This document shows positions 28,604-38,889 of a DNA stretch of 64,000 nucleotides, piece after piece (the first letter of the stretch is position 1; each line of letters starts with the position of its first letter). Position numbers and translations under genes: made by a program. Origin of the DNA: Lactobacillus intestinalis (GTDB lineage Bacteria; Bacillota; Bacilli; Lactobacillales; Lactobacillaceae); contig NZ_CP072983.1 in assembly GCF_024397795.1 (NCBI RefSeq), forward strand, positions 1,178,001-1,242,000, read 5' to 3'. The notes under the pieces were generated by a model. The model made no database searches. It was not told the DNA's origin and saw nothing but the letters and a program-made list of their open reading frames with translations.

Positions 28604-28673
28604 ATTCGGCTACTTTCCTTAATTACTTGTTTTCAATTATACAAGTAGTAAGATAATTCCTCAAATTTTGGTA

Positions 28674-28710
28674 AAAATAAAAGATGAATCTTCCAAGATT
28701 TATCTTTTTT
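28674..28710 (-). terminator. Terminator of rny
   Basis: AAGATAAATCTT / AAGATTCATCTT stem with a 2-nt GG loop, followed by TTTATTTTT on the minus strand. It overlaps the rny stop. Confidence 0.65.
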
Positions 28711-30340
28711 ATTTTGCAATTGCAACCACACGTTTTTCACGAATAACCGTAATTTTAATGTTACCTGGATAATCCAGCTCTTTTTCCACTTGATTACGAA
28801 TATCTCGTGCTAATACAACAGTGCGATCATCTGAAATTTTATCAGGTTCTACCATTACGCGAACTTCACGACCAGCTTGAATAGCATAAGCTTGATTTAC
28901 GCCTTGATAGCTCTTGGCTATCTTTTCTAATTCAGTCAATCGTCTAATATAATTTTCTAGACTTTCACTTCTTGCACCAGGGCGAGCCGAGGAAAGAGTA
29001 TCTGCTGCAACAACAAGTTCAGCAATAAATGACAATTTCGGTACATCTCCATGGTGAGCGGCAATTGCATTAACTACTACGTCAGGTTCATGATACTTTC
29101 GAGTTAATTCAACACCAATTTCAACGTGTGAACCTTCAATATCATGATCGATGGCTTTACCAATATCGTGTAATAATCCCGCGCGAACCGCTAATTTTTC
29201 ATCTAAACCAAGTTCAGCAGCCATAGCTCCTGCTAATTTACCAACTTCAATTGAATGAGCCAGTACGTTTTGACCATAAGAAGTACGATATTTAAGACGA
29301 CCTAATATTTTAACGAGTTCTGGATTCATGCGATGGATTCCAAGCTCCATCAAAGCACTTTCACCCGCTTCATAAATATCATCATTAACTTCTTTTCTTG
29401 CCTTATCCACCATTTCTTCAATTCGAGCCGGATGAATACGACCATCTTTAATAAGACGTTGCATTGCACGTTTGGCAATTTCACGTCTAATAGGGTCAAA
29501 ACCACTTAAGGTAACAACTTTAGGCGTATCATCGATAATTAAATCGATCCCTGTTAACGCCTCAAAAGAGCGAATATTTCGACCTTCACGGCCAATAATT
29601 CTCCCCTTCATCTCATCACTTGGCAAATCAACAACTGAAACTGTAGTTTCAGCTACTGTATCAGCTGCACTGCTTTGAATGGCATCGACAATTATCTGGT
29701 TAGCATAATGATCGGCCTTAGCTTTGATTTCTTCATTGCTATTTCGAATCATTTCCGCACGCTCTTTAACTAGTTCATCAGACAATTGATCTAAAACAAG
29801 CTTTTTAGCTCTTTCCTTATCTAATTCTGCCACTTCATATAGCTTTTGCCGTCTCTTTTCAATTAATTCGTCAGCAGCACTAATTTTTTTATCTAAATTA
29901 GCCTTTTGCTCCTTTAATTGGTTTTCACTTTGTGTGAGTTCACTTTCTCTTTCGTCCAATAAAGATTTTTTATGATCAAGAGTATCTTCTCGTTGTTGAA
30001 GTCGATTTTGTTGACGAGAAATATCATCTCGTTTTACATTCAATTCATCTTCAGTTCTTTGTCGATAATCTTGAATTTCTTCTTGGGCTTCCAGAATTTT
30101 TTCCTTTTTAGTATTTTCAGCACTTTGTTTTACAGCTTTAGCTGCTTGCTTTTGAGCATTAACCTCTGCTTGAGCAGCCGCAACTTGAGCTTTAGCATCC
30201 GCTAAAATATGGTCGGCATCGTTTTGAGCATTTTGAGCCTTTTTCTCCCATGAATTCTTACGAATACCATAGCCTGCACCAAAACCCACTACAATGGAAA
30301 AAATAGCAATTAGGGCGGGAATCAAAAATGTATTTGTCAT
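28709..30340 (-). CDS. rny: Ribonuclease Y
   Basis: 543 residues. An N-terminal transmembrane helix (about 4-22) precedes a long coiled coil (about 30-190, rich in E/K/Q/A). A KH domain ([19 protein letters not shown]) and an HD domain ([20 protein letters not shown]) follow. RNase Y is a membrane-tethered endoribonuclease that starts turnover of most mRNAs in low-GC Gram-positives and processes riboswitch leaders. It lies downstream of recA on the same strand, with a recA terminator between them. Confidence 0.97.
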   Translation of the reverse strand: MTNTFLIPALIAIFSIVVGFGAGYGIRKNSWEKKAQNAQNDADHILADAKAQVAAAQAEVNAQKQAAKAVKQSAENTKKEKILEAQEEIQDYRQRTEDELNVKRDDISRQQNRLQQREDTLDHKKSLLDERESELTQSENQLKEQKANLDKKISAADELIEKRRQKLYEVAELDKERAKKLVLDQLSDELVKERAEMIRNSNEEIKAKADHYANQIIVDAIQSSAADTVAETTVSVVDLPSDEMKGRIIGREGRNIRSFEALTGIDLIIDDTPKVVTLSGFDPIRREIAKRAMQRLIKDGRIHPARIEEMVDKARKEVNDDIYEAGESALMELGIHRMNPELVKILGRLKYRTSYGQNVLAHSIEVGKLAGAMAAELGLDEKLAVRAGLLHDIGKAIDHDIEGSHVEIGVELTRKYHEPDVVVNAIAAHHGDVPKLSFIAELVVAADTLSSARPGARSESLENYIRRLTELEKIAKSYQGVNQAYAIQAGREVRVMVEPDKISDDRTVVLARDIRNQVEKELDYPGNIKITVIREKRVVAIAK

Positions 30341-30414
30341 GATTTCTATCGCCTTTTTTTAGATTATTTCACACAATTTAATGATAAAGAACATGCTAGC
30401 ACATGTCAATTCGC

Positions 30415-30450
30415 AAGAAAAAACCTTGGAAATAAATTTCCAAGGTTTAA
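30415..30450 (-). terminator. Terminator of recA
   Basis: AAACCTTGGAAAT / ATTTCCAAGGTTT perfect 13-bp stem (30422-30449) with T6 downstream on the minus strand. Confidence 0.9.
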
Positions 30451-30453
30451 AGA

Positions 30454-31536
30454 TTACTTCTTATCTTTTTTGTCAGCGTTATTTTGGGTTTCCTCACGCT
30501 TTTCTTTTACTTTTTCAGGATCTTCACGATCTGCAATTGAGTCTGCATCGATTCCAAAGCTTTGACGAACTTGTGTCTGAACATCTTTATAAATATCGGG
30601 ATGTTCTTCCAAGAATTTCTTGGCATTTTCACGACCTTGGCCGATCTTTTCGTCTTTGTATGAATACCATGAGCCAGCTTTATCAATAATATCTTTTTCA
30701 GCTGCCATATCAAGCAATTCTCCACTTTGAGAAATTCCTTTACCATACATAATATCCACTTCGGCAACTTTAAATGGAGGCGCAACCTTGTTCTTAACAA
30801 CCTTAAGTTTTACACGGTTACCAATCACATCCCCGGATTGCTTAATTTGTTCTGCACGTCTAACTTCAAGTCTAATAGTTGAATAGAACTTAAGTGCACG
30901 ACCTCCAGGGGTAGTTTCTGGATTACCAAACATCACACCGACTTTTTCACGAATTTGGTTGATAAAGAGTGCGATAGTTTTAGTCTTTGAAATTGTTCCA
31001 GATAACTTACGAAGAGCTTGACTCATCAACCGAGCTTGCAAACCAACGTGTGCATCCCCCATATCGCCTTCGATTTCAGCACGTGGAACCAAGGCAGCTA
31101 CAGAGTCAACAACCACAATATCAATGGCTCCACTAGAAATTAAAGTATCTGCAATTTGCAAACCTTCTTCTCCAGTATTAGGCTGTGACAAAATAAGTGA
31201 ATCAATGTCCACCCCTAAAGCTTCGGCATATGCTGGGTCCATCGCATTTTCTGCATCAATATAAGCAGCTGTACCGCCTCGCTTTTGAACTTCTGCAACT
31301 GCATGTAACGCCACAGTAGTTTTACCGGAAGATTCAGGTCCGTAAATTTCTACAATTCGACCACGTGGATATCCACCCACACCAAGTGCCGCATCCAAAG
31401 CAATAGAACCTGTAGGTACAGTTGAGATTTGAGTATCTACCTTTTCACCCATTCGCATAACTGCACCTTTACCAAAGTTCTTCTCTATTTTCTTAAGAGC
31501 TGCATCCAAGGCAGCCTTTTTTTCGTCTTTGGCCAA
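30454..31536 (-). CDS. recA: Recombinase RecA
   Basis: 360 residues. Walker A GPESSGKT, the [17 protein letters not shown]alker B region, L1/L2 loops ([18 protein letters not shown]) and an acidic-basic C-terminal tail are present. RecA forms filaments on single-stranded DNA for recombination and triggers LexA self-cleavage. The start is a TTG at 31536 giving [16 protein letters not shown] ends 8-9 nt upstream. A TTG two codons earlier is too close to that site. cinA, which usually precedes recA, is not here. Confidence 0.95.
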   Translation of the reverse strand: MAKDEKKAALDAALKKIEKNFGKGAVMRMGEKVDTQISTVPTGSIALDAALGVGGYPRGRIVEIYGPESSGKTTVALHAVAEVQKRGGTAAYIDAENAMDPAYAEALGVDIDSLILSQPNTGEEGLQIADTLISSGAIDIVVVDSVAALVPRAEIEGDMGDAHVGLQARLMSQALRKLSGTISKTKTIALFINQIREKVGVMFGNPETTPGGRALKFYSTIRLEVRRAEQIKQSGDVIGNRVKLKVVKNKVAPPFKVAEVDIMYGKGISQSGELLDMAAEKDIIDKAGSWYSYKDEKIGQGRENAKKFLEEHPDIYKDVQTQVRQSFGIDADSIADREDPEKVKEKREETQNNADKKDKK

Positions 31537-31569
31537 ATCCAATCCCTCCTAAAAAAATCTATCTTAATA

Positions 31570-31599
31570 ATTATACTTTGACCCTCCATACTTTTGCAA
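31570..31599 (-). promoter_or_regulatory. recA promoter
   Basis: Minus-strand TTGCAA (31594-31599), an 18-bp spacer and perfect TATAAT (31570-31575). AAACGTTTGTTT just upstream (about 31609-31620) keeps only part of a LexA half-site pattern, so SOS control is uncertain. Confidence 0.7.
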
Positions 31600-31684
31600 G
31601 GAAAAAGCAAACAAACGTTTAACTTTTTTACCTCTATATTTAAGTACGCAATAAATCAAGCTTTTTCTTTTAGGAAGTTAAAAA

Positions 31685-33256
31685 TTATAATTTTTCAGTT
31701 AATTTAACATCAGGATACTTATCATGGAAGAATCTTTCTGCAAACGCATTTTCAAACAAGAATAATGGGTTATCATAGCGGTCTTTCACTAATAAGTTAC
31801 GCGAATTTGACATAGCAGGATCTAGTTGTTCTGGATCAATCCAACGAGCTACACGTTGACCAATACTAGTCATTTCAACTTCAGAATTATACTCATTTTG
31901 CATTCTAAACTTGAAAACTTCGAACTGCAATTGTCCAACTGCACCCAAAATATACTCATCTGTTTGGTAATTACGGTAAAGCTGAATTGCCCCTTCTTGA
32001 ACTAGTTGGTTCATCCCTTTGTGGAATGACTTCTGCTTCATTACATTCTTAGCAGTAACGCGCATAAATAGTTCTGGAGTAAATTCTGGAAGCGCAGGAT
32101 AAACAATTTTACGTTTGCCAGCATAGATACTATCACCAATTTGGAAATTACCAGTATCATACAAACCAACAATATCCCCAGCTACGGCATCATTTACTTG
32201 AACTCTTTCACTAGACATAAATTCAGTTGCATTATTCAAACGAATTGGCTTACCTGTTCTAGCTAAAGTTATATCCAGTCCTTTTTTGAATTCACCACTT
32301 CCAATTCTGACAAAAGCAATTCTATCACGGTGATGAGGATTCATATTAGCCTGAATCTTAAAGACAAAACCAGAAAACTCTGGATCTTCTGGACTTAATT
32401 CTTCATCTCCATTAACTGTATGGCTTTCAGGAGATGGAGCTAGGTCAACAAATGAATTTAAGAAAGTTTCAACTCCAAAATTAGTTAAAGCTGAACCAAA
32501 GAAGACTGGAGTTTGATCACCTAGAGCAATCTTTTCTGGATCAAACTTATTCCCAGCTTCTTTAACCAAATCAACTTCATCCAAGGTTTCTTTAAATTGA
32601 GGATCTTGACTTAAAGGTTCACTATCAGGTAATTTACCATCTTTATCCAACGGAATAAAACGATCATCACCATCTTTGTGATAAAGTTCCACGCGATTAT
32701 TGGCAATATCATACAAACCCTTTAAAGTTTGACCTGAACCAATTGGCCAGTTCATAGCTACTCCTTCAATACCAAGCAAATCCTCAAGTTCCGCAATTAA
32801 ATCAAGCGGTGGACGGCCATCACGGTCTAACTTGTTCATAAAAGTAAAAATTGGAATACCACGTTGTTTAACAACTTTAAATAACTTTTTAGTTTGTGGT
32901 TCAATACCTTTAGCAGAATCGATTACCATGACAGCAGAGTCAACAGCCATTAAAGTCCGGTAAGTATCCTCAGAGAAATCCTGGTGTCCTGGTGTATCCA
33001 AAATATTAATTCTCTTGCCTTGGTATTCAAATTGCATAACAGAACTTGTTACAGAAATACCACGCTTTTTTTCGATTTCCATCCAGTCACTAGTTGCGTA
33101 GTTACCGGTTTTACGTGCCTTTACAGTCCCGGCTTGTCTAATTACCCCACCAAATAAAAGCATTTGTTCGGTAATAGTAGTTTTACCAGCATCGGGGTGA
33201 GAGATAATTGCAAAGGTTCTTCTCTTTTTTACTTTATCTAAAAGCTCTTTATTCAT
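31685..33256 (-). CDS. prfC: Peptide chain release factor 3
   Basis: 523 residues. The GTPase P-loop is [11 protein letters not shown] near residue 20, followed by [12 protein letters not shown] (switch I), DTPGHQDF (G3) and NKLDRDGR (G4). The RF3-specific C-terminal domains include [21 protein letters not shown]3 is the GTPase that recycles RF1/RF2 from the terminating ribosome. Its ATG overlaps the stop of the upstream CorC-like gene by one base (TAATG), so the two are coupled. RF2 (prfB) is elsewhere in the window. Confidence 0.96.
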   Translation of the reverse strand: MNKELLDKVKKRRTFAIISHPDAGKTTITEQMLLFGGVIRQAGTVKARKTGNYATSDWMEIEKKRGISVTSSVMQFEYQGKRINILDTPGHQDFSEDTYRTLMAVDSAVMVIDSAKGIEPQTKKLFKVVKQRGIPIFTFMNKLDRDGRPPLDLIAELEDLLGIEGVAMNWPIGSGQTLKGLYDIANNRVELYHKDGDDRFIPLDKDGKLPDSEPLSQDPQFKETLDEVDLVKEAGNKFDPEKIALGDQTPVFFGSALTNFGVETFLNSFVDLAPSPESHTVNGDEELSPEDPEFSGFVFKIQANMNPHHRDRIAFVRIGSGEFKKGLDITLARTGKPIRLNNATEFMSSERVQVNDAVAGDIVGLYDTGNFQIGDSIYAGKRKIVYPALPEFTPELFMRVTAKNVMKQKSFHKGMNQLVQEGAIQLYRNYQTDEYILGAVGQLQFEVFKFRMQNEYNSEVEMTSIGQRVARWIDPEQLDPAMSNSRNLLVKDRYDNPLFLFENAFAERFFHDKYPDVKLTEKL

Positions 33257-34125
33257 TAATTTTCTAATTCTTCTTCCTTATCTAAATTTTCTGGAATAGT
33301 TAATAACACAGTCAATAACCTTGAACCCTTCATTCTTCGAGTTGTCAAAGTCATTCCATTTTCTAATTCAACATCTAATTTCTCGCCTTTTGCTGGAATT
33401 ACCTTTAAAGTATTGATCATATATCCAGCAATTGTATCTACATCTTCCATATGTAGATCGGTTCCAAATTCTTCATTGAAATCATCTAGAGGCATCTTGC
33501 CATAGATAATATATTTGTTTGGATCAATTTGTTTAAATAAAACTTCCGCATGATCGACTTCATCATCGATATCACCGACAATCTCCTCAATTAAATCCTC
33601 AATTGTTGCAATTCCGACCACGCCACCATATTCATCAGTTAAAACAGCAAGTTGCCGCTGAGTTTGTTGCATCTCCACTAGCAATTCTCCTAATTCCATA
33701 GTTTCAGGCGCATACAATGGCGGCGTCATTACATCGTCATAATCAATATTATCAAAGCCAATTTTTCTTGCTTTTCTTAATACAGTTCGAATATGAATGA
33801 TTCCAATAATTTGATCTTTATCTTTTTTATAAACAGGAATCCGAGAATATGGCTCACGCAAAATCTCATCCAGATTATCTTGAAATTTTACGCTTGCATC
33901 TATCATAAAGGCATCAGTTCGAGGGACCATTACTTCCCGAACCATCTTCCCTTGAAAATCCAAAATACCTTCTAGCATTGAATATTCTTTTTCAGAAATT
34001 TCGTTATGTGCATGCAGTTTTTCTATTTCTTGCTCTAAATGCTCTCTTGAATCAACTGTAGTTTCATTAGAAAATCTGCTTCTTAATTTACCAAATAGAT
34101 TATCGGCAGCTGGTTCGCCACTCAT
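33256..34125 (-). CDS. CBS-domain CorC/HlyC-type protein without membrane domain
   Basis: 289 residues. A CBS pair (about 60-190: [58 protein letters not shown]) is followed by a CorC_HlyC domain (about 205-280). The DUF21 membrane domain of full CNNM/CorC transporters is absent, as in E. coli CorC. Such proteins are tied to Mg/Co efflux or resistance; the old name hemolysin C is misleading. Coupled upstream of prfC. Confidence 0.85.
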   Translation of the reverse strand: MSGEPAADNLFGKLRSRFSNETTVDSREHLEQEIEKLHAHNEISEKEYSMLEGILDFQGKMVREVMVPRTDAFMIDASVKFQDNLDEILREPYSRIPVYKKDKDQIIGIIHIRTVLRKARKIGFDNIDYDDVMTPPLYAPETMELGELLVEMQQTQRQLAVLTDEYGGVVGIATIEDLIEEIVGDIDDEVDHAEVLFKQIDPNKYIIYGKMPLDDFNEEFGTDLHMEDVDTIAGYMINTLKVIPAKGEKLDVELENGMTLTTRRMKGSRLLTVLLTIPENLDKEEELEN

Positions 34126-34236
34126 AATTGTTTGCTCTCTTTCATTAAAAAATCATTCTGAATTAAACTTAATTATAGCATGGAGCACAAGTTATTATGC
34201 TAAAATAACACGTAAGAAATAGGGGGGATTATCATT

Positions 34237-34698
34237 ATGAAAAAAAGTCACATCCTACTTGTATTTACATTTTTACTTTTAGTGCCATATATCTGCAGTT
34301 TAGCCATTATTGGGATTGGCTACAATGCCTTGGTTTTACATGCGGCAGATCCAGTTAGAACAATTATTGGAGCAACAATTGGGGCTTTTATTATGTTCGC
34401 AATCAAGGCGACTATTCAACGGCCAGTGGATTTACTAGCCATGGAAACTAGCGATGGCTTCATTAAGCAATCACTGCGATTTTTCAGCATTCGCCGTCGC
34501 TATTTTTTGCTTGTTGCCAACATCATCTTCGATTTCTGCCTATGCATTTTTGCCACAATTTTAGTACGTGATTTTTTAACACTAGATCAAATCGCTGGAA
34601 CATCCGCAGGGATTGTTTTATTAATTATGTTCATTTCAACCTGTTTAGGAGCTTATGTTGAATATGACAATCTCTCTATTGATCCACAGCAACATTAA
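34237..34698 (+). CDS. Small four-helix membrane protein of unknown function
   Basis: 153 residues with four predicted transmembrane segments (about 5-30, 40-62, 88-112 and 120-143). A basic loop lies between the second and third (RFFSIRRRYF). I do not recognise the family. GGGGGG lies 9 nt before the ATG, a strong start. It stands alone on the plus strand between two minus-strand genes; its stop directly abuts the stop of the convergent gene. No catalytic motif is visible. Confidence 0.7.
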   Translation: MKKSHILLVFTFLLLVPYICSLAIIGIGYNALVLHAADPVRTIIGATIGAFIMFAIKATIQRPVDLLAMETSDGFIKQSLRFFSIRRRYFLLVANIIFDFCLCIFATILVRDFLTLDQIAGTSAGIVLLIMFISTCLGAYVEYDNLSIDPQQH

Positions 34699-35181
34699 TT
34701 ATTCACTGGCCTTCAAATATAGAGTTTGGGTCAGTTTTTTATTACCTAAATCTAGATCTTGAACCACATAAGGAGTATCGCTATCTCCAATATTTTCGTA
34801 AACTTTAACTCCATTTTCAATTAACTTCTTCAAAAATGCCTGAATAGTTGCATTAAGAGGCATACTAAATGCACTTAAGCTTTGATTATCACTTTCTTCT
34901 TGAGCAACTTCTGCTTTTGGCAATTCAAATTTCATTAAGCCACCTGGAATATTTTCCACATTTGGTGCCAAAACTCCATACCAATACATAAAGTTTTCTG
35001 GTCCAAAAACAACCATGTTAGCACGATTATTTTCTAAATTATTGTCCTTTAAGAATTTTTGGAAAACTGGATCACTTTCCATTTGCATATTCGCTTGAGT
35101 AAAAGTCTTTTGTTCATCAATCAAACTGTCTGGAAATGGACGACCTACAAATGTAACTTTATCTAATACTTTTTTATTCAT
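34699..35181 (-). CDS. Conserved-looking cytosolic protein of unknown function
   Basis: 160 residues, no signal peptide or membrane segment. The sequence is mixed alpha/beta, with FVGRPFPDS at the start, FGPENFMYWYGVLAP in the middle and TPYVVQDLDLGNKKLTQTLYLKASE at the end. I do not recognise a family or catalytic motif. AAAGGAG lies 8 nt before the ATG, so translation is well supported. It follows recX by 12 bp on the same strand and is probably co-transcribed with it. Confidence 0.7.
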   Translation of the reverse strand: MNKKVLDKVTFVGRPFPDSLIDEQKTFTQANMQMESDPVFQKFLKDNNLENNRANMVVFGPENFMYWYGVLAPNVENIPGGLMKFELPKAEVAQEESDNQSLSAFSMPLNATIQAFLKKLIENGVKVYENIGDSDTPYVVQDLDLGNKKLTQTLYLKASE

Positions 35182-35193
35182 CGAAAAACTCCT

Positions 35194-36009
35194 TTAATAA
35201 TCTTCTAGTTCATCAAGTGGAATAACTTCCCCATTTAAAAAGGCTTCTATTTCTCCTGATGAAAAGCCATGGGTATACAAATACCTCTTAATTTTAAACT
35301 TTCTCTCTCTTTCATCAAAGCGCCTAAATCGTTTATATGCTTTGATGCCTTGTTTTTTTAAAGCTTCCAATTCATCATCAGAGCTTGAACTCAAATCAAG
35401 TACAGAGATCACACTAGATATCATATCCGAATTAAAGCCTCGCGTCATCAGCTTCGTTCTTATTTTTCGCTCTAGTTCAGTTTTAGAAACGCTCCCTACT
35501 TTATTAGTTAAAGATTTAACAGCCTTCACCCCAGGATCAATCCACGAATCTTCATCAATTTTCTCCAATTCATTTTCAATGATGTCATTTCCAATCCCTT
35601 TTTTAGCAAGCTTATTTTGAATTGAACGTGGCCCTTCGCTTCCGATATTCAAATTTTGTTTGATAAATAATTGGGCATACTGCTCATCATTTAAGTATCC
35701 TAGAGAAACCAATTCATCTACTGCATTTTGAGTGGCTTCAAGTGAGATTCCCTTTTTCTTTAAATATTGTAAAACCTCATAAACCGTTCGCATTTCATAG
35801 CTTAAATACTTAGCAGCTAAATCGCTGGCTTTAGCGTTGGTATCAAATTCTTGAATTTTATTAATTTCTTCGTCAGTTAGTTCTTTTCCTTTTAAAAGCA
35901 CAAATTCAGCCACTGTACGCTCACTAACTGAAAAAGCATAATGATTATCTAAAAACAAATTGTAGCGTCCTGGCCGCTTTTGGGCGCCTAATTTCGTAAT
36001 AATTACCAT
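35194..36009 (-). CDS. recX: RecX regulatory protein
   Basis: 271 residues, the long Firmicute form. Several three-helix RecX repeats are visible (AKYLSYEMRTVYEVLQYLKKKG, LGYLNDEQYAQLFI, IRTKLMTRGFNSDMI, KIKRYLYTHGFSSGEIEAFL), each in the usual spacing. RecX binds RecA filaments and limits recombination. I start at the ATG at 36009, preceded by GAGGTGA; a GTG three codons earlier overlaps that site. It is 4.5 kb from recA rather than beside it. Confidence 0.93.
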   Translation of the reverse strand: MVIITKLGAQKRPGRYNLFLDNHYAFSVSERTVAEFVLLKGKELTDEEINKIQEFDTNAKASDLAAKYLSYEMRTVYEVLQYLKKKGISLEATQNAVDELVSLGYLNDEQYAQLFIKQNLNIGSEGPRSIQNKLAKKGIGNDIIENELEKIDEDSWIDPGVKAVKSLTNKVGSVSKTELERKIRTKLMTRGFNSDMISSVISVLDLSSSSDDELEALKKQGIKAYKRFRRFDERERKFKIKRYLYTHGFSSGEIEAFLNGEVIPLDELEDY

Positions 36010-36132
36010 CCTCTTCACCTCACTTACTATCTTTTCTCAATGCTAACAAATTTTCCTTTTGCTTGCTAAGAACTTTTCCTGCGTTGTACAATTAACTAAC
36101 GTATTTTTAGATTATTGTAGAAAGAATTATCC

Positions 36133-37512
36133 ATGAAGAATTTTAAACATCAAACTCATCAAAAAGAAAAAAATGTGATTGTAACCATTAAGCGCCTAGG
36201 CATTAATGGTGAAGGAATTGGCTACTACAAAAAGAAGATCATTTTTATTCCAGGGGCTCTTCCTGGGGAAGTTGTAGTCGTTAAAATTGTTAAAGACTAT
36301 CCTCATTACCTTCAAGGAGAATTGGTACGGATTAAAGAAAAAAGTCCTGACCGTGTGAAGTTTCCTAAGGATGTTAATCCCGAAATTGGCGGATTAGAAC
36401 TGGCTCACTTGGCTTATGACAAGCAACTTGAATTTAAAAAGGATAACGTTGTTGAAGCCTTAAAGAAATACCATCCCCGTGGCTATGCCAAATATAAAAT
36501 CAAAAATACCATTCCTGCACCTGATCAATGGCATTATCGCAACAAAGCGCAATACCAAATTGAAAGAGAGCGTGGCAAGACTAAATTAGGGTTATTTGCA
36601 CCTAACTCCCATCGTTTAATTGACTTGCCTACAATGCCTACTCAAAACAAGGATACACAAAAGACTGAACGAGCAATTAAAGATTTAATTGATAAATTTC
36701 ATGTCTTTATTGCTGATCCTCGCAAGCATTTAGACGGAATTAAGACTATTGCGGTTCGTCAATCCGAAGCTACAGGAGAAATTCAAGTTACTTTAATTAC
36801 TGTTGGTCATAAAATCAAAAACCTCATTCCTCTAGCCAAGGAAATCATGAAATTACCAAATGTAGTAAGCGTTTATCAAAATGAAACCGATTGGAATAAC
36901 CCACAAGTCTGGGGTAATAAAACTGAGAAACTTCTTGGTAAAAATCAAATTACTGAAGAAATTTTAGATAAGAAATTCGCTCTTTCTCCACGTGCTTTCT
37001 TCCAATTAAATCCAGTTCAAACCACCACTCTTTATTCAGAAGCCTTAAAGCTTCTAGATCTAACTCCGGATCAAACTTTAATTGACGCTTATAGTGGTGT
37101 AGGTACTTTAGGAATTTTGGCTGCAGATCGAGTAAAGCAAGTAGTAGGAATTGAAACTATTCCTGAAGCGGTAAGGGATGCTAAACACAATGTGGAACTC
37201 AACCATATTAAAAATGCCGACTACTTCCAAGGCAGTGTTGAAAAAGTTCTTCCTCAGCTTCAAAAAGGTGGCTTAACAGTAGATGCTTTAATCGTAGACC
37301 CACCAAGAACTGGTTTAGCTAAAAGTTTGATCAAAACTTTGTTGCAAGTAAAGCCAAAGACTTTTGTTTACATTTCATGTAATCCATCTACTCTAGCGCA
37401 AGATTTGGTTCTTCTATCAGAAGCCTACGACGTTCGCGTGATTGAAAACGTTGATATGCTTCCTCAAACCCCACGTTGCGAATGTATCGTCAAACTTACT
37501 TTAAGAAACTAA
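36133..37512 (+). CDS. 23S rRNA (uracil-5-)-methyltransferase, RlmCD/RumA type, without Fe-S cysteines
   Basis: 459 residues. An N-terminal TRAM domain (about 12-75) binds RNA. The SAM-binding motif is DAYSGVGTLGI near 325, followed by VDPPRTGL, and the catalytic Cys lies in YISCNPSTLAQD near 418. It makes 5-methyluridine in 23S rRNA. The four cysteines that hold a [4Fe-4S] cluster in E. coli RlmD are all missing: the expected CGGCQ region reads EIGGLELAHL and the fourth site reads DLPTMPTQ. There is no cysteine before YISC. The enzyme is therefore cluster-free, although the methyltransferase core is intact. Confidence 0.93.
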   Translation: MKNFKHQTHQKEKNVIVTIKRLGINGEGIGYYKKKIIFIPGALPGEVVVVKIVKDYPHYLQGELVRIKEKSPDRVKFPKDVNPEIGGLELAHLAYDKQLEFKKDNVVEALKKYHPRGYAKYKIKNTIPAPDQWHYRNKAQYQIERERGKTKLGLFAPNSHRLIDLPTMPTQNKDTQKTERAIKDLIDKFHVFIADPRKHLDGIKTIAVRQSEATGEIQVTLITVGHKIKNLIPLAKEIMKLPNVVSVYQNETDWNNPQVWGNKTEKLLGKNQITEEILDKKFALSPRAFFQLNPVQTTTLYSEALKLLDLTPDQTLIDAYSGVGTLGILAADRVKQVVGIETIPEAVRDAKHNVELNHIKNADYFQGSVEKVLPQLQKGGLTVDALIVDPPRTGLAKSLIKTLLQVKPKTFVYISCNPSTLAQDLVLLSEAYDVRVIENVDMLPQTPRCECIVKLTLRN

Positions 37513-37823
37513 AAAGCAGCTGCCAAATGGCAGCCGCTTTTTTGATCTAGCGGACGAGGTAGGTTATCAATTAATAGTTACGATTATCTAATGTTCATAT
37601 TATTATGACTAAACAATGGCTTTCGCAACCAACATTAACATTCGCTTGTTCGGGTTTTTACGCTTAAAACGTAACATTTTAGAATTTATGCTTCAGCCAT
37701 TTTTAAGTTGAAAACTAATAGGCTGACACCTCTATTTCTAGAGAATCTTTAAAAATCATACAATTCTTTTTCTGGAGATAAAAACTTACTTATATTGTTA
37801 ATTCTATTTCTACCTCTCCCACG
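37511..37823 (-). ncRNA. Candidate independent non-coding RNA of about 310 nt
   Basis: This stretch has no credible gene but carries its own minus-strand promoter and a terminator. The 5' GGGAGAGGTAG (37810-37820) can pair with the 3' CTACCTCGTCC (37552-37562), closing the molecule. Inside are CTCTA-GAAA-TAGAG with a GNRA loop, TCAGCC/GGCTGA and TTACG/CGTAA hairpins. It lacks the tRNA-like ends and tag of tmRNA, the RNase P core and the SRP motif. The longest start-to-stop reading in it is 14 codons without a good ribosome site. A decayed region is the alternative. Confidence 0.5.
37513..37543. terminator. Bidirectional terminator after rlmCD and the candidate RNA
   Basis: GCAGCTGCC / GGCAGCCGC stem (one mismatch) with an AAAT loop, A4 before and T6 after. 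It ends the plus-strand methyltransferase gene and, read on the minus strand, would end a transcript started near 37823. Confidence 0.85.
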
Positions 37824-37828
37824 TCTTT

Positions 37829-37856
37829 ATCATACCATATATGTAACCGCTTGCAA
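37829..37856 (-). promoter_or_regulatory. Promoter with cre site for the candidate RNA
   Basis: Minus-strand TTGCAA (37851-37856), a 16-bp spacer and TATGAT (37829-37834). TTGCAAGCGGTTACA at 37842-37856 matches WTGNAARCGNWWWCA at all 15 positions and covers the -35 box, so CcpA binding would repress this promoter. It lies downstream of the hydrolase gene that ends at 37866, so it cannot control that gene. Confidence 0.65.
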
Positions 37857-37865
37857 ACATTTAAA

Positions 37866-38822
37866 CTAGTTTTTAACATATTTATTTAAAAATCTCGCCA
37901 CATGTTGTTCATATTGTTTAGGAGCAGTCTGATATGATTTAGCATGCTGAGCCTTTGGAACTATCCATAATTCTTTCGGTGACTTGGTAGCTTTATAATT
38001 TTGGTAAACCATCTTGGTTGGGACAAAAGTATCCTTTGCACCATGAATGAAAAGGATTGGTCGCGTATTTTTCTTTAATTGGTTAACAGAGGGGCCATCT
38101 TGGAAAAAGTACCCCACTTTAGTTTTATTAATACCACTAACAATTTCTACCATTGGAAAACGGGGAAAGGTTGGCATATGATACAAATCTTGCGCTTCAT
38201 GTTCAATCTCATCTTTGACGCTAGTATAGCCACAATCTTCCACCACTGCTTTAACTTGTTTAGGGAGCTTTTCTCCACTTGTCATCATCGCTGTTGCTCC
38301 ACCCATACTTACGCCAAAAAGGACTACTTTATTATTTGAACCATTTTTAGCTAAAACCTTATTAATCCATTTTTTGACGTCGCTTTTTTCAATCCAGCCA
38401 TAGCCAATATATTTTCCCTCACTCTCGCCATGAGCTCGTGCATCGGGGAGTAGAACATTATAGCCTAGTTTATGAAATAAATAAGCATAAGCAGCCATAG
38501 TATCTTTATTATTCATATAACCATGTAAAATAACTGCAGTCTTGTTAGAGTTAGCCTTAGGAATATAATTAGCATCAAGTTTATAATTATCACTAGCCGA
38601 AGTCATATACCACTTCTGCTTTTTTTCCTTAAAATACCAACTCTTCTGCTTATATAGAGGATCACTCTTTTTCACAACGTTAGAATTTGCACTGATAAAG
38701 CCCTTTTTTTCGGGGACGCAGGCTACCTTGAAAAAATAAAAGCCAGCAGCCACCATACTCAAACATATACTTATTACAAGAGCTACTATTGACAGCCAGA
38801 TGTTTTTCTTTTTAAACCTCAC
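37866..38822 (-). CDS. Membrane-anchored alpha/beta hydrolase
   Basis: 318 residues from the GTG at 38822 (GGAG 8 nt upstream; an ATG at 38840 without a site is the alternative). An N-terminal hydrophobic segment (about 9-33) acts as signal anchor, placing the enzyme outside. The hydrolase domain has LHGYMNNKDTM as the oxyanion region, the nucleophile elbow GVSMGG, Asp in HGAKDTFVP and His in PKAQHAKS, a complete triad. It resembles extracellular serine hydrolases of the BAAT/FrsA-like type seen in lactobacilli. Substrate unknown. Confidence 0.82.
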   Translation of the reverse strand: MRFKKKNIWLSIVALVISICLSMVAAGFYFFKVACVPEKKGFISANSNVVKKSDPLYKQKSWYFKEKKQKWYMTSASDNYKLDANYIPKANSNKTAVILHGYMNNKDTMAAYAYLFHKLGYNVLLPDARAHGESEGKYIGYGWIEKSDVKKWINKVLAKNGSNNKVVLFGVSMGGATAMMTSGEKLPKQVKAVVEDCGYTSVKDEIEHEAQDLYHMPTFPRFPMVEIVSGINKTKVGYFFQDGPSVNQLKKNTRPILFIHGAKDTFVPTKMVYQNYKATKSPKELWIVPKAQHAKSYQTAPKQYEQHVARFLNKYVKN

Positions 38823-38889
38823 TTTTTCAACTCCATCCATAATAGATGCTTTTAGTATACCATTTAAAGAAAAGTATAGGTAATTAAAA

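Noticed and set aside
31608..31622. SOS box upstream of recA
   Set aside because: AAACGTTTGTTT keeps only six of eight half-site bases; too weak to call without knowing the local LexA motif.
37511..37823. tmRNA, RNase P RNA or SRP RNA in the 37.5-37.8 kb gap
   Set aside because: No tRNA-like ends or Ala-rich tag, no GAGGAAAGTC-type core, and no SRP tetraloop motif were found.
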